DNA from: Alphaproteobacteria bacterium
Lineage (GTDB): Bacteria; Pseudomonadota; Alphaproteobacteria; Rs-D84
NCBI GenBank assembly: GCA_017615655.1
Contig: JAFZZS010000006.1
Span: 1-43,288 of the forward strand
Reading direction: 5' to 3'
Length of the DNA: 43,288 nt
Shown here: one piece after another, positions 41,814-43,288 of the stretch
Layout of the letters: each line of letters begins with the position of its first letter
How positions within the stretch are numbered: the first letter of the stretch is position 1
The notes under the pieces: generated by a model
Databases searched by the model: none
Told to the model about the DNA's origin: nothing
What the model saw: the letters and a program-made list of their open reading frames with translations, nothing else
Program-made: the position numbers and the translations under genes

Positions 41814-42539
41814 ATGACGCATATATGTCAAAGTTGTGGTATGCCGATAAATGATGAGTCTCTATTCGGAACCAATAAAGATGGTACAAAAAATTTTGAC
41901 TATTGCATTTATTGTTATAAAGATGGCAATTTTGTGCAAAATTATACGATGGACGAGATGATTGAGCATTGCGCACAATTCGTTAACGATGTCAATAAAG
42001 GTTTGCCTCTGCCCATTACAAAAGAAGAATACATTGGTCAAATGAAAATGTACTTTCCACATTTAAAACGTTGGCATAATAGTATGATAATTTCAAATTC
42101 CATACCCGAAAATCCCGCGCTGATGGGTATTAAAGAACTTATTGCAAAGATGGCAGATACGCTGCCTATCACTTTTATTTCGTCAATTGATGAAGATGGT
42201 TTTCCTTGTACCAAAGCCATGCTGTCCCCCCGCGTGCGTGAGGGTATCAAAATATTTTATTTTACCACTAACACATTTTCTCTGCGCGTTGCTCACTATA
42301 AAGCCAACCCCAAAGCCAGCATTTATTTTTGTGATTCCCAGGGATTTACAGGTATGATGTTACGTGGCATGATGGAGGTACTAACGGATATCAAAACAAA
42401 AAAAATGATTTGGCGCGATGGTGACATAGAATATTATCCAGGTGGTGTTAATGATCCAAACTACTGTGTTTTAAAATTTACCGCCATCAACGGCCGATTC
42501 TACAGCGATTATTATCCGCGAAGTTTTGTAATTGAATAA
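41814..42539 (+). CDS. Fusion of a putative zinc-ribbon domain and a PNPOx-like (general stress protein 26) domain
   Basis: 241 aa with a GGGGG ribosome binding site. Residues 1-80 form a Cys-rich zinc-ribbon domain: CQSCGMPI at the start and YCIYCYKDG, typical of the family seen in regulators that bind zinc. Residues from about 88 are a split-barrel flavin domain of the PNPOx/FMN-binding type (LPITFISSIDEDGFPCTKAMLSPRVREGIKIFYFTT, IYFCDSQGFTGMMLRGMMEVLTD). The barrel might bind FMN, F420 or heme; the zinc domain could sense metal or thiol state (inference). It lies upstream of a NUDIX gene after 42 nt. Confidence 0.8.
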   Translation: MTHICQSCGMPINDESLFGTNKDGTKNFDYCIYCYKDGNFVQNYTMDEMIEHCAQFVNDVNKGLPLPITKEEYIGQMKMYFPHLKRWHNSMIISNSIPENPALMGIKELIAKMADTLPITFISSIDEDGFPCTKAMLSPRVREGIKIFYFTTNTFSLRVAHYKANPKASIYFCDSQGFTGMMLRGMMEVLTDIKTKKMIWRDGDIEYYPGGVNDPNYCVLKFTAINGRFYSDYYPRSFVIE

Positions 42540-42581
42540 TGAATACCATGCTTAAAATAATTGAAAAATGGTTTTGTAAAA

Positions 42582-42992
42582 ATGTCTGAAAATAAAATTG
42601 TTCGTGTTGGTATAGGTTGTTGGATTTTTAGTCCCACAGGTCAGGTTTTATTGGGAAAACGCTTGTCAACGCATGGCAATGGAACGTGGGCACCACCTGG
42701 CGGACATCTTGAATTTGGCGAATCGCCTGAGAAATGTGCATCCCGAGAGTTAATGGAAGAAACCGGCATAATTATACCAGAAAATAAATTTCACATAATA
42801 TCTTTTACAAATGATATATTTCCCGACAAACACTATGTTACCCTGCACTATCGTGCAGATAATGTTGTAGACGTCCCACAAATACAAGAACCCGATAAGT
42901 GTGAACGATGGGAATGGTTTAATCTGGACAAATTGCCGTTACCTTTGTTCTTACCTGCATATAATTTGTTGAGACAAAAATCATATATATAA
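42582..42992 (+). CDS. NUDIX hydrolase (MutT-like)
   Basis: 136 aa from the ATG at 42582. The NUDIX box is complete: GGHLEFGESPEKCASRELMEETGI (GX5EX7REUXEEXGU), near residue 43. It hydrolyses a nucleoside diphosphate linked to another moiety; the presence of the GTWAPPGGHLEFGE stretch and small size resembles dCTP/8-oxo-dGTP or NADH-type pyrophosphatases, but specificity cannot be told. An in-frame start 21 nt upstream is possible. Lies directly behind the zinc-ribbon/PNPOx gene and ends 2 nt before the convergent HTH gene. Confidence 0.9.
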   Translation: MSENKIVRVGIGCWIFSPTGQVLLGKRLSTHGNGTWAPPGGHLEFGESPEKCASRELMEETGIIIPENKFHIISFTNDIFPDKHYVTLHYRADNVVDVPQIQEPDKCERWEWFNLDKLPLPLFLPAYNLLRQKSYI

Positions 42993-42993
42993 A

Positions 42994-43233
42994 TTAATTT
43001 TTATTATGCTTTGGCATGAATTGAACGAATTCAGACATCGTGATTCCGATTGCATTTAATACTTTTGCGATGCTGTAAGTAGAAGGCCAACGTGGTTGAC
43101 CATATTTGCTAAACCGTTTACTTTTATTAAAAGTAGTTGCATCTAATCCCGAGAATTTTGCAAGACCCGAGCATGACATATTTCTTGATGCCGCCAGTTG
43201 AACAATTGCTAGCCATAAATCGTCATGAGTCAT
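42994..43233 (-). CDS. Small helix-turn-helix DNA-binding protein
   Basis: 79 aa with a GGGGG ribosome binding site. The product is one HTH: LWLAIVQLAASRNMSCSGLAKFSGLDATTFNKSKRFSKYGQPRWPSTYSIAKVLNAIGITMSEFVQF. This matches the N-terminal domain of rhizobial-type regulators, in which the TFNKSKR and PRWPSTxSIAKVL blocks are conserved, usually followed by an S24 peptidase domain. Here that second domain is absent, so it is either a truncated copy or a stand-alone repressor. Convergent with the NUDIX gene; its upstream region reaches the window edge. Confidence 0.8.
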   Translation of the reverse strand: MTHDDLWLAIVQLAASRNMSCSGLAKFSGLDATTFNKSKRFSKYGQPRWPSTYSIAKVLNAIGITMSEFVQFMPKHNKN

Positions 43234-43288
43234 AATAAGAACCCCCTATTTGTTAAACTAGAACTAAAATAATATATTCTTATTATGA

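Noticed and set aside
1..43288. CRISPR arrays, integrase, transposase or phage genes
   Set aside because: Repeats seen are palindromic or tRNA-derived; there are no regularly spaced direct repeats and no recombinase gene.

Overview
The window looks like a chromosome segment of an AT-rich, host-associated alphaproteobacterium that is probably uncultured (roughly 40% G+C by eye). Evidence: RpoB, RpoC, GyrA, LspA and YidC read as proteobacterial; there are two alphaproteobacteria-type conserved hypotheticals and a rhizobial-type helix-turn-helix protein; and a VirB8/9/10 type IV secretion set suggests contact with host cells. No phage, complete insertion sequence, CRISPR array or rRNA gene was seen.

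Positions 1-13900 are on the minus strand. They hold one macromolecular-synthesis cluster: tRNA-Trp, secE, nusG, rplK, rplA, rplJ, rplL, rpoB, rpoC, then a small HAD-type phosphatase, rpmF and plsX. The cluster has tandem promoters at its head, an L10-type leader before rplJ and two strong hairpins between rplL and rpoB. plsX is followed not by fabH but by an exported protein that is cut by the window edge.

Positions 13940-20060 are on the plus strand. A near-consensus promoter, divergent from the ribosomal operon, starts a highly structured leader of about 285 nt ahead of an exported fibre-like protein. The T4SS core genes virB8, virB9 (with a SPOR tail) and virB10 (with a cysteine-rich tail) follow. 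Two small conserved genes come next.

Positions 21040-30550 are on the minus strand and hold envelope and information-processing genes: lspA-yidC, a Kef-type antiporter, rsmA, recR, an S41 peptidase, a DacA-type carboxypeptidase and an MsbA-like ABC exporter. A GNAT acetyltransferase and tRNA-Glu lie divergently. Positions 31320-36840 (minus) hold an unknown protein with an alpha/beta-hydrolase-like motif, an outer-membrane barrel, a small unknown protein, a MerR regulator and gyrA.

Positions 36920-43288 are more mixed. They contain a 33-aa membrane peptide plus rpmH, tRNA-Gly and tRNA-Tyr, a palindromic repeat carrying a copy of the tRNA-Tyr 3' end, a nucleoside phosphorylase, a TfoX-N protein, a two-gene exported cassette (glycine-rich repeat protein plus L,D-transpeptidase-like enzyme), a 37-aa membrane peptide, a zinc-ribbon/PNPOx fusion, a NUDIX hydrolase and a small HTH protein. 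The main candidates for new biology are the structured leader at 13979-14260, the modified T4SS core proteins, the exported cassette at 39494-41514, and the repeat families in the intergenic regions.
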